From positions 2,911,001 through 2,975,000 of the forward strand of contig NZ_CP071798.1 of the NCBI RefSeq assembly GCF_017498505.1: a DNA stretch of 64,000 nt, in the 5' to 3' direction. Each line of letters begins with the position of its first letter. Positions within the stretch are counted from its first letter, which is position 1. The stretch comes from Sporosarcina sp. Te-1 (GTDB lineage Bacteria; Bacillota; Bacilli; Bacillales_A; Planococcaceae). Below the pieces are notes generated by a model. That model did not search any database. It saw only the letters and a program-made list of their open reading frames with translations, and was not told the DNA's origin. Below are positions 25,171 through 36,000 of this stretch, piece after piece. The translations under genes were made by a program, and so were the position numbers.

Positions 25171-26987
25171 TCACCGTCCTCTTGTTGTTGTTCGTAAGGT
25201 AGCGTGAAAAAGATAGTTGTTCCTTTGCCCTCTTCACTTTCCGCCCAGATGTCACCGCCATGTGCGTTGATCATTTCCTTTGCAATCGCAAGCCCAAGAC
25301 CCGTCCCGCCCATCGCACGGGATCTGGCGCGATCTGCACGGTAGAAACGCTCGAAAATCCGATTGACATTCGCTTTCGGGATCCCCATGCCGTCATCCGA
25401 AATCATTACTTTAATAAAGTCACCAGATGTCGTTACGCCAAAACGGACATCTCCACCATCAGGGGAATATTTCAAGGCGTTGGAAATGATATTATCGATA
25501 ACTTGCGTCAACTTGTCAGTATCTATTTCGACAAACAGATCCTCTCTCGGCAACAAACGCTTGAAATGGACATTTTGAGACTTGGAGAATTCAAAACGCT
25601 CAATGATCGAATTGAAGAAGTGATTGAACTCCACCCACTCCGTATCCAGTTCATATTCTTTGCTGTCCATCCGTGACAGTTTTAATAAGTCATTGACAAG
25701 CCGGATCATCCGCTCGGTTTCCGTTTGGGTGACGCGAAGGAAATTCGGCGCGATGTCTTCACTTCTCCATGCTCCGTCCGCGAGGGCATCCAAATAGCTG
25801 CGCATCGTAGTGAGCGGGGTCCGTAATTCGTGAGAAACGTTGGAGACGAATTCCCGACGTTCCATATCAATCTTTTCCTGCTCGGTATTGTCATGTAGCA
25901 CAACGATCAATCCGTTGACGAAGCCCGTTTCCCTTTGAGTAACTGAGAAGGTCGCCCGCAGGATGTAAGGCTGTTCCTCCGTACTGAAATCGAGTGCGAT
26001 TGATTCCTTCATCTGGATCAAATCTTCAAAGGCATATTCCTGCTCTAGGCCGAGGACACTTGTGATCGGCCGATTTATGACAAGCTCACGGGTTACGCGC
26101 AGCATCATCAATGCCGAATCATTGATCAAGCTGATGCGTCCCTTTCGATCGGTTGAAATAACGCCGTCCGTCATATTCTCAAGTACGGAGGCGAGCTTGC
26201 GCTGCTCACTCTCGGTTGTCGATTGCGATTCTTGCAGCTGATTCGTCAAATGGTTGAACGCAATGGCCAGCTGGCCCATTTCATCATTGCCATAGACATG
26301 GACTTTCCTGGAGAAGTTCCCCTTGGCCATCGCCTGTGCCTGGCGTCTCATATCGGAAATCGGCCTTGTGAAGGTCTGGGCGATGAAAATACCGATAATG
26401 ACTGTGATGGTCAAGGAGACGGCCACACCGCCCGCGAGAATTTGGTTGATCTCATCGATCTGCTTGTACACTTTTTCAATATTTGCCTCGACATACAGTG
26501 TACCTAACACATCGCTGCCATCCATGATCGGCTTCACTTGCACAAAAACCCGTTTTCTCGTCTTCGGTTCCAGATTGGTCGATTCTTGAACAGATTCGGT
26601 CGTCATCGCTTTCCGGACGATATCCTCTTTCATGCTTTGGTTTTCCAGTCCACGGTTTTCAAGCACGGATGTCGCCAAAATCTGATACTTGGCATTGATA
26701 ACCCGGATTTCATTGATATCTTCTGATGTAAAGCCCGAAAGGACCGTCCGGAGGCTCTTTTGAGGCGTCGGATCATCTGGAGACCGTTCTTTTAATAATT
26801 CTTCCCGCACGCTGAATTCGACTAGATTCATCCGATCCTCCAGGGAAGTCGTAAAGTTTGTCTTCAACGTCTGCTCCAGCTCTCGGGCAAAATAAAGCCC
26901 GATCACCTCCATCGCAATAATGATGAGCATGATGTAGATCAGGACGACCTTTGTATGGATGGAACGAAAAAAACCGACCTTTTGCAT
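25161..26987 (-). CDS. walK: Essential sensor histidine kinase WalK (YycG)
   Basis: 608 residues. Two membrane helices (about 12-32 and 183-205) flank an extracellular Cache/PAS-like sensor; then HAMP (about 205-258), a cytoplasmic PAS (about 262-370), HisKA with His386 in FVSNVSHELRTPL, and HATPase with DNIISNALKYSP (N box), DDGMGIPK and GTGLGLAIA. WalK phosphorylates WalR to adjust peptidoglycan hydrolases to growth. Its start is 3 bases after the walR stop. Confidence 0.97.
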   Translation of the reverse strand: MQKVGFFRSIHTKVVLIYIMLIIIAMEVIGLYFARELEQTLKTNFTTSLEDRMNLVEFSVREELLKERSPDDPTPQKSLRTVLSGFTSEDINEIRVINAKYQILATSVLENRGLENQSMKEDIVRKAMTTESVQESTNLEPKTRKRVFVQVKPIMDGSDVLGTLYVEANIEKVYKQIDEINQILAGGVAVSLTITVIIGIFIAQTFTRPISDMRRQAQAMAKGNFSRKVHVYGNDEMGQLAIAFNHLTNQLQESQSTTESEQRKLASVLENMTDGVISTDRKGRISLINDSALMMLRVTRELVINRPITSVLGLEQEYAFEDLIQMKESIALDFSTEEQPYILRATFSVTQRETGFVNGLIVVLHDNTEQEKIDMERREFVSNVSHELRTPLTTMRSYLDALADGAWRSEDIAPNFLRVTQTETERMIRLVNDLLKLSRMDSKEYELDTEWVEFNHFFNSIIERFEFSKSQNVHFKRLLPREDLFVEIDTDKLTQVIDNIISNALKYSPDGGDVRFGVTTSGDFIKVMISDDGMGIPKANVNRIFERFYRADRARSRAMGGTGLGLAIAKEMINAHGGDIWAESEEGKGTTIFFTLPYEQQQEDGEWG

Positions 26988-26990
26988 GAG

Positions 26991-27701
26991 TTACTCCTGC
27001 TCAGGGTCACGCAAATAATATCCGACCCCTCGCCTTGTCACAATCCATGTCGGATGGCTCGGCGTATCCTCAATCTTCTCACGCAGCCGGCGAATCGTCA
27101 CATCGACTGTCCGTACATCACCGTAGTAATCATAGCCCCAAACGGTTTGCAGCAAGTGCTCTCGCGTCATCACCTGGCCGATATGCTTCGCCAAGTAATG
27201 GAGCAGTTCGAATTCCCGGTGTGTCAACTCGATCGTTTCGCCTCTTTTTTGCACTAAGTATGCATCTGGCTGAATGACTAGACTGCCGACCGCGATATCA
27301 TTGGACACCTCTTCCTGCTCTTCGGAAGCAGACTTGGAATGCCTGCGCAAGTTCGCTTTTACCCTTGCAATCAGTTCCCGTGTCCCGAATGGTTTTGTAA
27401 CATAATCATCCGCCCCAAGTTCCAGACCGAGCACCTTGTCGATCTCTGAATCCTTGGCAGTCAACATGATAATCGGGAAATCATATTTTTTCCGTACTTC
27501 CCGGCACACTTCCATACCGTCACGCTTTGGAAGCATGATGTCGAGCAGCATGATATCCGGCTGGATTTCCTCCACCTTTTCCAATGCTTGATCTCCATCG
27601 TATGCACAGTGGACGGTGAACCCTTCCTTCTTTAAATTGAACTCTATTATATCTGCAATTGGTTTTTCATCATCTACAACTAAAATCGTTTTATCTTGCA
27701 T
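26991..27701 (-). CDS. walR: Essential response regulator WalR (YycF)
   Basis: 236 residues. Receiver domain with acidic pair Asp10-Asp11 (VVDDE), phosphoacceptor Asp54 in IMLLDIMLP and Lys in MLTAKDS; the C-terminal OmpR-type winged helix ends in [17 protein letters not shown] and [10 protein letters not shown]. It is the first gene of the walRKHIJ operon and controls cell-wall hydrolase genes through TGT(A/T)A direct repeats. A near-perfect Noc-site palindrome lies 125 bases upstream. Confidence 0.97.
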   Translation of the reverse strand: MQDKTILVVDDEKPIADIIEFNLKKEGFTVHCAYDGDQALEKVEEIQPDIMLLDIMLPKRDGMEVCREVRKKYDFPIIMLTAKDSEIDKVLGLELGADDYVTKPFGTRELIARVKANLRRHSKSASEEQEEVSNDIAVGSLVIQPDAYLVQKRGETIELTHREFELLHYLAKHIGQVMTREHLLQTVWGYDYYGDVRTVDVTIRRLREKIEDTPSHPTWIVTRRGVGYYLRDPEQE

Positions 27702-27825
27702 GGCCCCTACCCTTTCCCGCCAGTTGGCGATGCTCTCTTATAGTTTACTCTATCATTGTTGCAATGAATTCGCACGCCCTAATCATTGCCATTGATAGGC
27801 TTGCTGCCTAGTTCCCTTCCCTAGT

Positions 27826-27839
27826 ATTTCCCGGGGAAT
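27826..27839. promoter_or_regulatory. Candidate Noc-binding site upstream of walR
   Basis: ATTTCCCGGGGAAT differs at one base from the Noc-binding palindrome ATTTCCCGGGAAAT. It lies in the noncoding gap between walR and the M23 gene, about 17 kb from noc itself. Noc sites recruit Noc to the nucleoid and membrane. One site cannot be distinguished from chance without a genome-wide count. Confidence 0.45.
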
Positions 27840-27887
27840 ATTTCATCAAACTTCGCTAGGAAACGACAATGGATGTCGGATCAAATT

Positions 27888-27931
27888 AAAAAGGAGGACA
27901 CGCATGCGGTGTCCGTCCCTGTTGTCCTCTT
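27888..27931 (-). terminator. Terminator of the M23 peptidase gene
   Basis: On the minus strand GAGGACA (27925-27931 side) and TGTCCTC close a large hairpin with a second internal stem (GGACACCGCATGCGTGTCC), followed by CTTTTTAATT. It begins two bases after the peptidase stop and isolates it from walR. Confidence 0.75.
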
Positions 27932-27932
27932 A

Positions 27933-29402
27933 TTATTCTAGCACAGATAGTGGATTGATGTTGCTCCCGCTCTTGAAGACTTCAAAATGAAGATGCATGC
28001 CTGTTGAGCGGCCAGTAGAGCCCATGACACCGATTTTAGATCCTTGCGGTACAGTTTGTCCTACTTTCACATCGATGGATGAAAGATGCGCATACAGCGT
28101 TTCATAGCCGTTATTATGTGTAATGACAATCCGGTTTCCATAGGTGCTATGATAACCTACGTCTGTTACAACTCCATTGTCCGCTGCCAGGATATCTCGG
28201 GAAGACGGACGAGCAATATCGATTCCTTCATGCACCCGTCCCCAGCGGTAACCTCGCTGACTGGAGACATATCCGCCGACAGTTGGCCAAATGAATTCTC
28301 CTGTTCCTCTGGAAGGGATAATCTTCGTTCCCACAACGGTCACTTCATCGACCGGTTCTTCGAGGACATGTTCCTCGGTGATAGAAGAACCGACAACAGT
28401 CCCGTTCTGCTTGCGGATTAACCGCGTGACCATCTTTTTCCCATCGGCACCTTGTTGCTTCACTCGATCTTCGCCCTTGAAAGCGGTGTTATCCTCTTCG
28501 GTGACTTTTTTAAATGCAATCGGTTCCAGCTGTTTGGCTTCATAATGGACTTCAACAGTCACAAATGGCTCTAGTACAGTCACATTTAATTCATCGCCAA
28601 TGTGGAGCAGTGTATCTTCATTCATCGAAGGATTCAGGTGCATCAAGTCGTTCGTCGAAAGATCATGGGCAACAGCTATAGAGCCCAGTACATCACCAGA
28701 TTGCACTTTATACTTCTTTTCCTCCAACGTTCCCTTATTCAACAACTTCAAGGCTTTGTTGACGCTTAATACGTCTTCCGGATCCGCCAAGCCATCGACG
28801 GGTTGTACGTCTGAACTAAAAACGATTTCCGAAATTCTTGTTTCATTTTCTTTCAAAGGGGGTATTGGTTGTTCAGTGGAAGTTCGTGCTTCAAACTCAG
28901 CCAGTTCTTCCTCTGTGACCGATTGGAGCTTCAATTGACGAAGCACCTCATCATAAGCTTCTTTACTTTTTACATAGAAAGCAATTTCATCGCCAATTTG
29001 GACACCCACAGCTTCTGATTGGACGACTAGCATATCATCCAATTTATCAAGCACCGCTTCCTCCTCTGTTCCAACGGTAAACACCTTTTCAGGAACGATG
29101 GATAATTCTGTGCCAATCGTCAAGGGAAGATTTCCGAAATCAGCTGCCACTTCCTTGATCTTCGCCTCTTTCAGCTGATCGAGCTTGTCCTTATCCTCAA
29201 TCATCCCCACATAGGTTCCATTGGTATAAACGTGGTAGACTGTATGAAGACCGCCCTCATCTTTTCCTGCCGCGTAACCTGTCGTCAAGCTCCACCCACA
29301 TAACAGGATAGCCAGTATAAAAAGTTTATGTATTGGTTCTAGAAAACTATATTTCATATGGAATGGGCGTTTACTTTTTCCCGTCTCCGCATTGCATTTC
29401 AT
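27933..29402 (-). CDS. M23 metallopeptidase with LysM and G5 domains
   Basis: 489 residues. Signal peptide/anchor (about 27-45), an N-terminal region resembling YabE/SpoIIQ-partner repeats, a LysM peptidoglycan-binding module (about 235-280, YKVQSGDVLGSIAVAHDLST), a G5 domain (about 285-360) and an M23 endopeptidase with metal motifs RVHEGIDIA and GMHLHFEV. It cleaves peptidoglycan cross-bridges outside the cell. It sits directly upstream of walR, so it is a natural WalR target, and an inexact WalR box is found upstream. In many Bacillus genomes purA occupies this slot. Confidence 0.9.
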   Translation of the reverse strand: MKCNAETGKSKRPFHMKYSFLEPIHKLFILAILLCGWSLTTGYAAGKDEGGLHTVYHVYTNGTYVGMIEDKDKLDQLKEAKIKEVAADFGNLPLTIGTELSIVPEKVFTVGTEEEAVLDKLDDMLVVQSEAVGVQIGDEIAFYVKSKEAYDEVLRQLKLQSVTEEELAEFEARTSTEQPIPPLKENETRISEIVFSSDVQPVDGLADPEDVLSVNKALKLLNKGTLEEKKYKVQSGDVLGSIAVAHDLSTNDLMHLNPSMNEDTLLHIGDELNVTVLEPFVTVEVHYEAKQLEPIAFKKVTEEDNTAFKGEDRVKQQGADGKKMVTRLIRKQNGTVVGSSITEEHVLEEPVDEVTVVGTKIIPSRGTGEFIWPTVGGYVSSQRGYRWGRVHEGIDIARPSSRDILAADNGVVTDVGYHSTYGNRIVITHNNGYETLYAHLSSIDVKVGQTVPQGSKIGVMGSTGRSTGMHLHFEVFKSGSNINPLSVLE

Positions 29403-29520
29403 CCTACAAGACTCCTTCCATCTAACAACAAGAAGTCGATTTTCAAATTACGACTCCTACTTTTTTCACACTTCTCTAATTTAACATAAGCAATCTATCT
29501 CTTGTCCGATTGTCCTTTTT

Positions 29521-29537
29521 TGTAATGTATTTGTATT
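29521..29537 (+). promoter_or_regulatory. Possible WalR box upstream of the M23 peptidase
   Basis: TGTAAT, five bases, TGTATT on the plus strand approximates the WalR direct repeat TGTWAH-N5-TGTWAH with one mismatch. It lies about 120 bases upstream of the M23 start, in inverted orientation relative to that gene. The call is weak because such AT-rich repeats are easily met by chance. Confidence 0.3.
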
Positions 29538-29587
29538 ATTCCAACCAATTACTCTTAGTTTTTACCATTTATCGGTAACTAACTATA

Positions 29588-29637
29588 TAAAAAAAGACCG
29601 CAGGCGAACTCGAGAGAACTCGAATATACCTGCGGCC
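29588..29637 (-). terminator. Composite terminator after dnaB
   Basis: On the minus strand GGCCGCAGG and CCTGCGGTC form the outer stem, with an inner CGAGTT/AACTCG hairpin, followed by TTTTTTT. The inner GAACTCGA motif also occurs in the terminator at 50535-50580. Confidence 0.85.
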
Positions 29638-29644
29638 TTCTATT

Positions 29645-31003
<1,359 letters not shown>

Positions 31004-31022
31004 TCTGTCTAGGTCCCTTCCA

Positions 31023-31469
31023 TCATTCTTCCGTTACATGCACTTTGAGCGTAGCTGTAACTTCAGGATGTAATTTGATCGGTACATTTGTATAACCAAG
31101 GGAACGGATGGCATCCGGCAATTCCATCTTACGCCGGTCTACCTTCAGCTTCTTGGTCTTTTCAAGTGCATCCGCAATTTGTTTCGTCGTAATGGAGCCG
31201 AACAACCGGCCGCCTTCTCCCGACTTCGCTTTCATTTCGACTGTGATCTCATCGATTTTGGCTTTCAATTCTTTTGCTGCTTGCAATTCCGCTGCAGCAT
31301 CTTTTTCGGCCCGTTTCTTCTGGCCTTCCAATTGGCTCATATTTGCTGAAGTTGCTTCAACTGCCAGCTTATTTTTTAGAAGGAAGTTCTGCGCATACCC
31401 GACAGATACCTCTTTCACTTCGCCTTTTTTCCCTTTTCCTTTGACGTCTTGCAAGAAGATTACTTTCAT
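31023..31469 (-). CDS. rplI: 50S ribosomal protein L9
   Basis: 148 residues, usual length. N-terminal rRNA-binding lobe [20 protein letters not shown], a long connecting helix, and a C-terminal lobe with [17 protein letters not shown]9 projects from the L1 side of the large subunit. The start overlaps the gdpP stop by four bases (ATGA), implying coupled translation. Confidence 0.98.
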   Translation of the reverse strand: MKVIFLQDVKGKGKKGEVKEVSVGYAQNFLLKNKLAVEATSANMSQLEGQKKRAEKDAAAELQAAKELKAKIDEITVEMKAKSGEGGRLFGSITTKQIADALEKTKKLKVDRRKMELPDAIRSLGYTNVPIKLHPEVTATLKVHVTEE

Positions 31470-33442
31470 TCTGGATTTCCCCTTTCAACTTTATTGGAAA
31501 TAGCGGTCTTTAATAATTGTTCCGCTTCCTCTACCGTTTCCACATTCAATTGGCAGGCGGCGTTCGTCAAATGGCCTCCGCCTCCGAGCTCTTCCATGAT
31601 GAGCTGGACATTCAGCTCCCCAAGCGAGCGGGCGCTAATGCCAATCTTTCCATCTGCCCGCGGTGCAATGACAAATGAGGCGATGACATCTTGCATCGTT
31701 AATAGTATATCAGCAGTTTGCGCAATCAGGACGGAGCTGTAAGTGACATCATTCCGCCCTTTGGCGATGGCGATTCCACTCTTTGATAATTCAACTGTCT
31801 CGATCAATTTAGACCGTTCAATATAGGTGGAAATATCCTCTTTCAACAACCGCTGGACAAGCACTGTATCTGCGCCATTCGTCCTCAGATAGGAAGCCGC
31901 TTCAAATGTCCGGGAGCCGGTCCGGAGGGTAAAGCTTTTCGTATCAACGACAATCCCTGCCAGCAATGCCGTCGCTTCGAGCATCGTCAGCTTCTCATTC
32001 TTCGGTTGGTATTCAACAAGCTCTGTGACAAGCTCTGCCGTCGAAGACGCATACGGCTCCATATATACTAGCATTGTGTTGTTAATGAACTCCTCGCCTC
32101 GTCGATGGTGATCGATGACAACGAGCTTTTCTGCCCGTTCGACTAGCCGATCATCAATAACCATGCTCGGCTTATGCGTATCGACCACAACAACAAGCGA
32201 TCTCTCTGTCAGCATGGACAGCGCAGTATCCGGTTCGATGAAATGGGCATGCAACTCTTCGTCCTGCTCAATTTCCATCATTAACCGGGTGACACTGCCA
32301 TCCAACTCATCCGGGTTGTAGACGACATACCCTTCAATATTGTTCATCCGAGCCATTTTCCGAACGCCGATAGACGCACCAATCGCATCCATGTCGGGCA
32401 TTTTATGGCCCATGACAAACACCTTGTCGCTCCCTTGGATCAAGTCACGCAACGCGTGGGAAATGACCCGGGCCCGGACACGCGTCCGTTTTTCCACTGG
32501 ATTTGTTTTCCCGCCATAAAACTTCAACTTTCCATCCGCACGCTTGATAGCGACTTGATCGCCGCCCCGCCCGAGAACCAAGTCCAAGCTTGATTGGGCC
32601 AGTTCGCCGAGTTCCGTTAAAGATCCCGACCCCGTACCGACTCCAATGCTTAATGTCAGCCCTGTGCTTTGTTTGGCGGTTTTCTCCCGAATATCATCTA
32701 AGATGGAGAATTTCGCTTTTTCGAGCTTCGCTAATGAAGCTTCATTGAAAACGGCCAGAAAGCGGTCGGAAGCGATCCGTTTCACGAATATCCCGTTTTC
32801 ATTTGCCCAGCTGTTGACGAGCGAAGTGACAAGTGAGTTTACTTGGCTTCTCGTCTGGTCATCCATCGTTTGGGCCAATTCGTCATAGTTATCGACCAGC
32901 AGAATGCCCAGCACAGTTCGATCCGAGTAATAAAGTGACTCGATTTCAACCTGCTCCGTCACATCAAACAGATAGATCAGCTTTTCTTCCGCCTTATAAA
33001 TGACGTTATACGAAGCATCATCCAAATGGATGATCACTTGGTCAGGCGATTCGTTTTTTATGATCGGGTGGAATTCATCGGAAAGATCGTAGATGTCCTC
33101 CCCGACCAAAGTCTCTTTATGAAAGACCTTCATCGCATAGGGATTCGCCCATTCGATGGCATGTTTATCATTCAACAGCATAATGCCGATCGGTAGTTCA
33201 AGCAGTGCTTCCTCCCCGACCTTTTTCATTCTGTAGGACAAGGACTCGATATGCTTTTCGGTTTCTATATAGGTTTGGTCCTCGAATTTCCATGCGCTCG
33301 CAATAGCGGCCACATAAAGTACCGTAAAGAAAAGCCCGAACCAAAAGTTGTATAGGAACAGCAGTATGGCCGCCATGACTCCCAGAAGAGATAAGGCCGT
33401 CAATGGATAGCGGATTGCCCTTTTCCTAAAAAATGAAGTCAT
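31466..33442 (-). CDS. gdpP: Cyclic-di-AMP phosphodiesterase GdpP (YybT)
   Basis: 658 residues. Two N-terminal membrane helices (about 14-54), a heme-type PAS (about 85-150), a degenerate GGDEF domain (about 170-300), then DHH phosphoesterase with [16 protein letters not shown] and [12 protein letters not shown], and DHHA1 with [12 protein letters not shown]. It hydrolyses c-di-AMP to pApA, affecting osmolyte uptake, cell-wall stress and beta-lactam tolerance. All DHH metal residues are present, so it should be active. 12 bases separate it from yybS. Confidence 0.97.
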   Translation of the reverse strand: MTSFFRKRAIRYPLTALSLLGVMAAILLFLYNFWFGLFFTVLYVAAIASAWKFEDQTYIETEKHIESLSYRMKKVGEEALLELPIGIMLLNDKHAIEWANPYAMKVFHKETLVGEDIYDLSDEFHPIIKNESPDQVIIHLDDASYNVIYKAEEKLIYLFDVTEQVEIESLYYSDRTVLGILLVDNYDELAQTMDDQTRSQVNSLVTSLVNSWANENGIFVKRIASDRFLAVFNEASLAKLEKAKFSILDDIREKTAKQSTGLTLSIGVGTGSGSLTELGELAQSSLDLVLGRGGDQVAIKRADGKLKFYGGKTNPVEKRTRVRARVISHALRDLIQGSDKVFVMGHKMPDMDAIGASIGVRKMARMNNIEGYVVYNPDELDGSVTRLMMEIEQDEELHAHFIEPDTALSMLTERSLVVVVDTHKPSMVIDDRLVERAEKLVVIDHHRRGEEFINNTMLVYMEPYASSTAELVTELVEYQPKNEKLTMLEATALLAGIVVDTKSFTLRTGSRTFEAASYLRTNGADTVLVQRLLKEDISTYIERSKLIETVELSKSGIAIAKGRNDVTYSSVLIAQTADILLTMQDVIASFVIAPRADGKIGISARSLGELNVQLIMEELGGGGHLTNAACQLNVETVEEAEQLLKTAISNKVERGNPE

Positions 33443-33454
33443 TGTCTCATCCCC

Positions 33455-34390
33455 TTACCTCGTCTGGTCTTTGTCAATCCATAATCGTACATTGGCAGCG
33501 GCGTCAAATAAACCAAGCAGGATCGTAATAGGGCTCAAGACGATGCCCACGAACATCAGGAGTACCGTCAAAATTCCAGGTGTCTTTAGTTTATGCATGA
33601 AGTAATGGATGAGCGATAGCCCTTGCAGAAGAAAGAGGAATCGCAATAGGAGCGTCGCATTAATGTACAGTACATACATACCCGAACTTTCATCCATCTT
33701 TCCTAAAAAGGAATATAAAAGAAGCAGCCCGTAAATGAATACGGTGATGACAGGCAACCTCAATTCACGCAATGGTGGAAACTGCGGTACGTCCACTCCA
33801 ATCCGTCTCATTACGAGAAAGTTGAACGTAATGAGGAAAAAGGAGAAAAAGAAAATTGTGCCAATGAATACCATCGGAATGGTCACCCGGTAATAGGCGA
33901 ATAGTTCGTGAACCAGTTCCTTATAGTTTCGGGACATGGTTCCCGTCTGTGGACCAAGGTCCAATAGTGTTTTCTGCCAGCTTGCCAGAATGGCCAGCAC
34001 ACGATCGACCAGATTGATTTGAAATAAAAAAACTCCTGCCAAGTAGGCCAGCATGCCGAGTATGAGCAAAGTTAAGGACGTCGCCATGAACGTGTAGAGC
34101 TTTGTTTTGCCTTGACTGATCAGCTCACCGACCAATAGCCCGATGATCAGGAACAGCAATGCGAATGGCAATGTGGCAATTCCAGCAATCAGCAAGGATA
34201 GTAACAGACCTGCCATAGCCAGCACAATGGAAGCTGTCCGATCCGCTCGCAACCTATATAACATGATCGGCAGTGGAATGAAAAAAGTTGTCACGAAGCC
34301 TACTACTGTATATGTTGAGACGGCAAGCAATATGGCAAATAGAGCGAGCATCATCGCCCCAAACGTTATCTTCCGTGCGCTATCTTGCAT
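33455..34390 (-). CDS. yybS: DUF2232 multi-membrane-span protein YybS
   Basis: 311 residues from ATG 34390, chosen because CCGGAGGA lies eight bases upstream and because the longer open frame upstream has no protein character. About eight membrane helices; DUF2232 family, which resembles substrate-binding (S) subunits of ECF-type transporters. The transported solute is unknown. First gene of the yybS-gdpP-rplI-dnaB operon, the same order as in Bacillus subtilis. Confidence 0.9.
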   Translation of the reverse strand: MQDSARKITFGAMMLALFAILLAVSTYTVVGFVTTFFIPLPIMLYRLRADRTASIVLAMAGLLLSLLIAGIATLPFALLFLIIGLLVGELISQGKTKLYTFMATSLTLLILGMLAYLAGVFLFQINLVDRVLAILASWQKTLLDLGPQTGTMSRNYKELVHELFAYYRVTIPMVFIGTIFFFSFFLITFNFLVMRRIGVDVPQFPPLRELRLPVITVFIYGLLLLYSFLGKMDESSGMYVLYINATLLLRFLFLLQGLSLIHYFMHKLKTPGILTVLLMFVGIVLSPITILLGLFDAAANVRLWIDKDQTR

Positions 34391-34644
34391 ATTCAATTCC
34401 TCCGGAGCAATAGTGGATTTCTTTCCCATTGAAAGATTTCCATTCAATTCGCTAAGATTGACCCATCCCCCTGGAGGGGAAGGATGACCCATCATTCTAA
34501 TTGTATCATGAGTACATCTGTTTCTACAAAGAGAGGGGGCAGGAAAAGGCATATCAGCGACCTGGAAAAGTTGCCAATCCGTACAGATGGCACCAGCCAT
34601 GCAGGAACTCCCTTTTCGAGCGCAATGGAACTCTTTCTTGAAAG

Positions 34645-34691
34645 TAAAAAAAACCGCCTTCGCACCAGTAAGACCGGTTTCACAAGGCGGT
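34645..34691 (-). terminator. Terminator of the rpsF-ssb-rpsR operon
   Basis: On the minus strand AACCGCCTT and AAGGCGGTT form the outer stem with an inner CCGGTCTTACTGG hairpin, followed by TTTTTTT. It lies 17 bases after rpsR. The gap 34391-34644 shows no gene I can support. Confidence 0.85.
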
Positions 34692-34708
34692 TCATGTTAA
34701 AAATATAA

Positions 34709-34945
34709 TTATCTTTCTTCCGCTACGAATGGAAGAAGTGCCATAATACGAGCACGTTTAATAGCAGTTGTCAACTTACGTTGATACTTCGCGCTTGTGC
34801 CTGTTACACGGCGAGGCAAGATTTTTCCACGTTCAGAAACGAATTTCTTTAGTAGATCTGTATCTTTGTAATCGATATGTGTAATGTTATTTGATGTAAA
34901 ATAGCAGACTTTACGACGTCTGCGACCTCCACGGCGTGGTGCCAT
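34709..34945 (-). CDS. rpsR: 30S ribosomal protein S18
   Basis: 78 residues from ATG 34945 ([16 protein letters not shown]), preceded by GGAGGG. The earlier in-frame ATG at 34963 is too far upstream of the usual S18 start. S18 pairs with S6 on the platform of the small subunit. [25 protein letters not shown] C-terminus is conserved. Third gene after rpsF and ssb. Confidence 0.97.
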   Translation of the reverse strand: MAPRRGGRRRRKVCYFTSNNITHIDYKDTDLLKKFVSERGKILPRRVTGTSAKYQRKLTTAIKRARIMALLPFVAEER

Positions 34946-34983
34946 ATCGCTTTCCCTCCTCACTTTTACGTACGTTTATCAAA

Positions 34984-35490
34984 TCAGAATGGCAGATCGT
35001 CGTCCGATACTTCAATCGGGCCGCCGCCTGTCGAAAACGGATCATCATTGGTACGCGTATAGTTTTGTTGATTGGATTGTTGATACTGTTGGTTCGGCTG
35101 CTGATTCTGATAATACGGCTGATCGTTCTGAGGTGTACCATAGGCAGCTCCAGACCGATCTGCGCTTGCATTCCGCGGTTCTAGGAATTGAACGCTGTCC
35201 GCCACGACTTCCGTCATGAAGACCCGCTTTCCGTCTTGTCCATCGAAGCTGCTCGTCTGAATACGGCCTTCAACTCCGGCAAGACTTCCTTTGCGCAAAA
35301 AGTTCGCAGTGTTTTCAGCCTGCTTTCTCCAAGTGACACAGTTGATGAAATCAGCTTCCCGTTCTCCAGATTGGTTCGAGAACGCTCGGTTCACCGCAAG
35401 TGTAAAGCGAGTGACCGCAATGCCACTCTGTGTGTACTTGAGTTCAGGATCTTTTGTCAATCGGCCAACTAAAACGACACGGTTAATCAT
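34984..35490 (-). CDS. ssb: Single-stranded DNA-binding protein
   Basis: 168 residues. OB-fold (about 1-108) starting [20 protein letters not shown], a Gln/Asn-rich flexible linker (about 115-158) and the acidic tip DDDLPF, which recruits repair and replication proteins. SSB protects ssDNA during replication. Placed between rpsF and rpsR as in most Firmicutes. Confidence 0.98.
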   Translation of the reverse strand: MINRVVLVGRLTKDPELKYTQSGIAVTRFTLAVNRAFSNQSGEREADFINCVTWRKQAENTANFLRKGSLAGVEGRIQTSSFDGQDGKRVFMTEVVADSVQFLEPRNASADRSGAAYGTPQNDQPYYQNQQPNQQYQQSNQQNYTRTNDDPFSTGGGPIEVSDDDLPF

Positions 35491-35559
35491 CAGATTGCAA
35501 CCTCCCTCATCATGTTCGAACTTTACCCAGTCACGGTTACGTCATTTTATATAAATGGA

Positions 35560-35847
35560 TCAGTTGTCAAGACGAACAGCCATATGACGAATAATGCTTT
35601 CGTTGATGTTCGCTAGACGATTAAATTCATCGATCGCTTCAGTCGTTGCATTCGCAGTAACGAGTTGGTAATAACCTTCGCGCAAGTCGTCGATTTCGTA
35701 AGCAAGACGACGCTTGCCCCACTCTTTCGACTCGATGATTTCCGCTCCGTTGGAAGTAAGGATTTCGTTGAAACGTTCGATCAACGCTTTTTTCGCTTCA
35801 TCTTCCACTGTTGGACGGATGATGTACATAATTTCGTACTTTCTCAT
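35560..35847 (-). CDS. rpsF: 30S ribosomal protein S6
   Basis: 95 residues, [20 protein letters not shown] at the start, full family length. S6 binds S18 in the 30S platform. It opens the rpsF-ssb-rpsR operon, and a CCG-containing hairpin in its leader may bind the S6:S18 pair for feedback control. Confidence 0.98.
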   Translation of the reverse strand: MRKYEIMYIIRPTVEDEAKKALIERFNEILTSNGAEIIESKEWGKRRLAYEIDDLREGYYQLVTANATTEAIDEFNRLANINESIIRHMAVRLDN

Positions 35848-35871
35848 CTTCAGTCACCTCCTTATGGACTT

Positions 35872-35897
35872 TGGCCCGGTGAGTTACAACGGGCAAG
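35872..35897 (-). promoter_or_regulatory. Candidate S6:S18-binding leader hairpin
   Basis: In the rpsF leader the minus strand reads TTGCCCG, TTGTAACTCA, CCGGGCCAA. The arms GCCCG and CGGGC pair, and an unpaired CACCG segment lies on the 3' side, as in the S6:S18 autoregulatory motif where a bulged CCG contacts the proteins. It lies about 25 bases before the start codon. Assignment is by resemblance. Confidence 0.5.
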
Positions 35898-36000
35898 GAG
35901 TAAGTAAATATAAATTATATTACTCACATCGTCATATCTTAACATGTCTAAAGCTTTTTATCAACTATTATTTGATATACTCAACGTAAGGAGTGATGTT

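Noticed and set aside
34492..34695. Minus-strand 67-codon frame between rpsR and yybS
   Set aside because: It overlaps the rpsR terminator, lacks a ribosome site and has no family resemblance.
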